A stretch of DNA of 64,000 nucleotides from Planctomycetes bacterium MalM25. Its GTDB lineage: Bacteria > Planctomycetota > Planctomycetia > Pirellulales > Lacipirellulaceae. Below, in pieces: positions 63,889 to 64,000 of this stretch. A program made the translations under genes and the position numbers. The notes beneath the pieces are model-generated. The model saw nothing but the letters and a program-made list of their open reading frames with translations. It did not search any database and was not told the DNA's origin. How positions within the stretch are numbered: the stretch's first letter is position 1; every line of letters begins with the position of its first letter. The stretch is taken from contig CP036424.1 in NCBI GenBank assembly GCA_007745835.1, forward strand, positions 1,263,001 to 1,327,000, given 5' to 3'.

Positions 63889-64000
63889 GGCTTTCCGTTC
63901 GTAGTTGCCGGGAAGTAATCCGGGTTCTCTTCGTCAACGAGACGTTGCAGCGTTCCGACGACCTCGGGGTGATCGGCGGCGACGTTTCGGGTTTCGTGAG
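63885..64000 (-). CDS. C-terminal end of a sulfatase, cut by the window edge
   Basis: Only the last 37 codons are visible, ending at TGA 63885-63887. They read [20 protein letters not shown], then [17 protein letters not shown]. The pattern [10 protein letters not shown] before a short tail is a standard sulfatase C-terminus. The stop overlaps the next ATG by four bases. Confidence 0.72.
   Translation of the reverse strand, partial: HETRNVAADHPEVVGTLQRLVDEENPDYFPATTNGKP

Overview
The window looks like a chromosomal segment of a planctomycete, most likely of the Pirellulales type. The reasons are the very GC-rich sequence, many Tat- or Sec-exported Gfo/Idh/MocA oxidoreductases and sulfatases, a dispersed set of palindromic intergenic repeats, an ECF sigma factor of the planctomycete kind, an S1 / short sigma-70 pair, and a PilM-like / secretin cluster resembling the one known in Verrucomicrobia. 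No rRNA or tRNA genes, CRISPR arrays, integrases or complete insertion sequences were seen.

Layout. 1-8.4 kb: a multiheme c-type cytochrome running off the left edge, an exported M20 amidohydrolase, an SGNH hydrolase, and a tightly coupled oligopeptide ABC operon (binding protein and two permeases, no ATPases). 8.4-15.5 kb: a SPOUT RNA methyltransferase, a Tat oxidoreductase, mtaB, a ClpS-like adaptor with a 359-bp inverted-repeat element beside it, an M20 dipeptidase and serS. 15.5-28.9 kb: a secreted Cys-rich protein, an unrecognised small gene, DedA, ApbE, a phosphohexomutase, a phosphodiester glycosidase, an MMPL transporter, an exported CBM-like protein, a sodium:solute symporter with its DUF485 partner, and a DUF423-SlyX fusion. 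29-38.5 kb: a four-gene minus-strand cluster made of a PilM-like ATPase with a PilN-like tail, two single-pass proteins with YGGEYGG-type repeats, and a secretin.

38.9-43.7 kb is a housekeeping block (cmk, plsC, rpsA, sigma factor). 43.7-52.5 kb holds a TolC-like lipoprotein, a secreted protein of unknown function, an ECF sigma / FHA / secreted-protein run, a GNAT, nfo and a second Tat oxidoreductase. 52.6-57 kb holds the RNase P RNA, a four-helix-bundle gene bracketed by an inverted repeat, a ribbon-helix-helix protein, a Tat-exported sugar isomerase-like protein and icd. At 57.0-58.7 kb is an A+T-richer AIPR-family defence gene whose N-terminus lacks a usable start codon. It is followed by repeats and a gene remnant. 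The right end carries a small secreted protein, two sulfatases (one cut by the edge), a third Gfo/Idh/MocA protein and a quinone-oxidoreductase-like enzyme.

The envelope and catabolic genes (sulfatases, exported oxidoreductases, glycosidase, peptide transporter, secretin cluster) fit a heterotroph living on complex polysaccharides and peptides. The AIPR gene and the repeat-flanked elements are the main accessory features. All functional calls come from motif recognition by eye; no database search was run.
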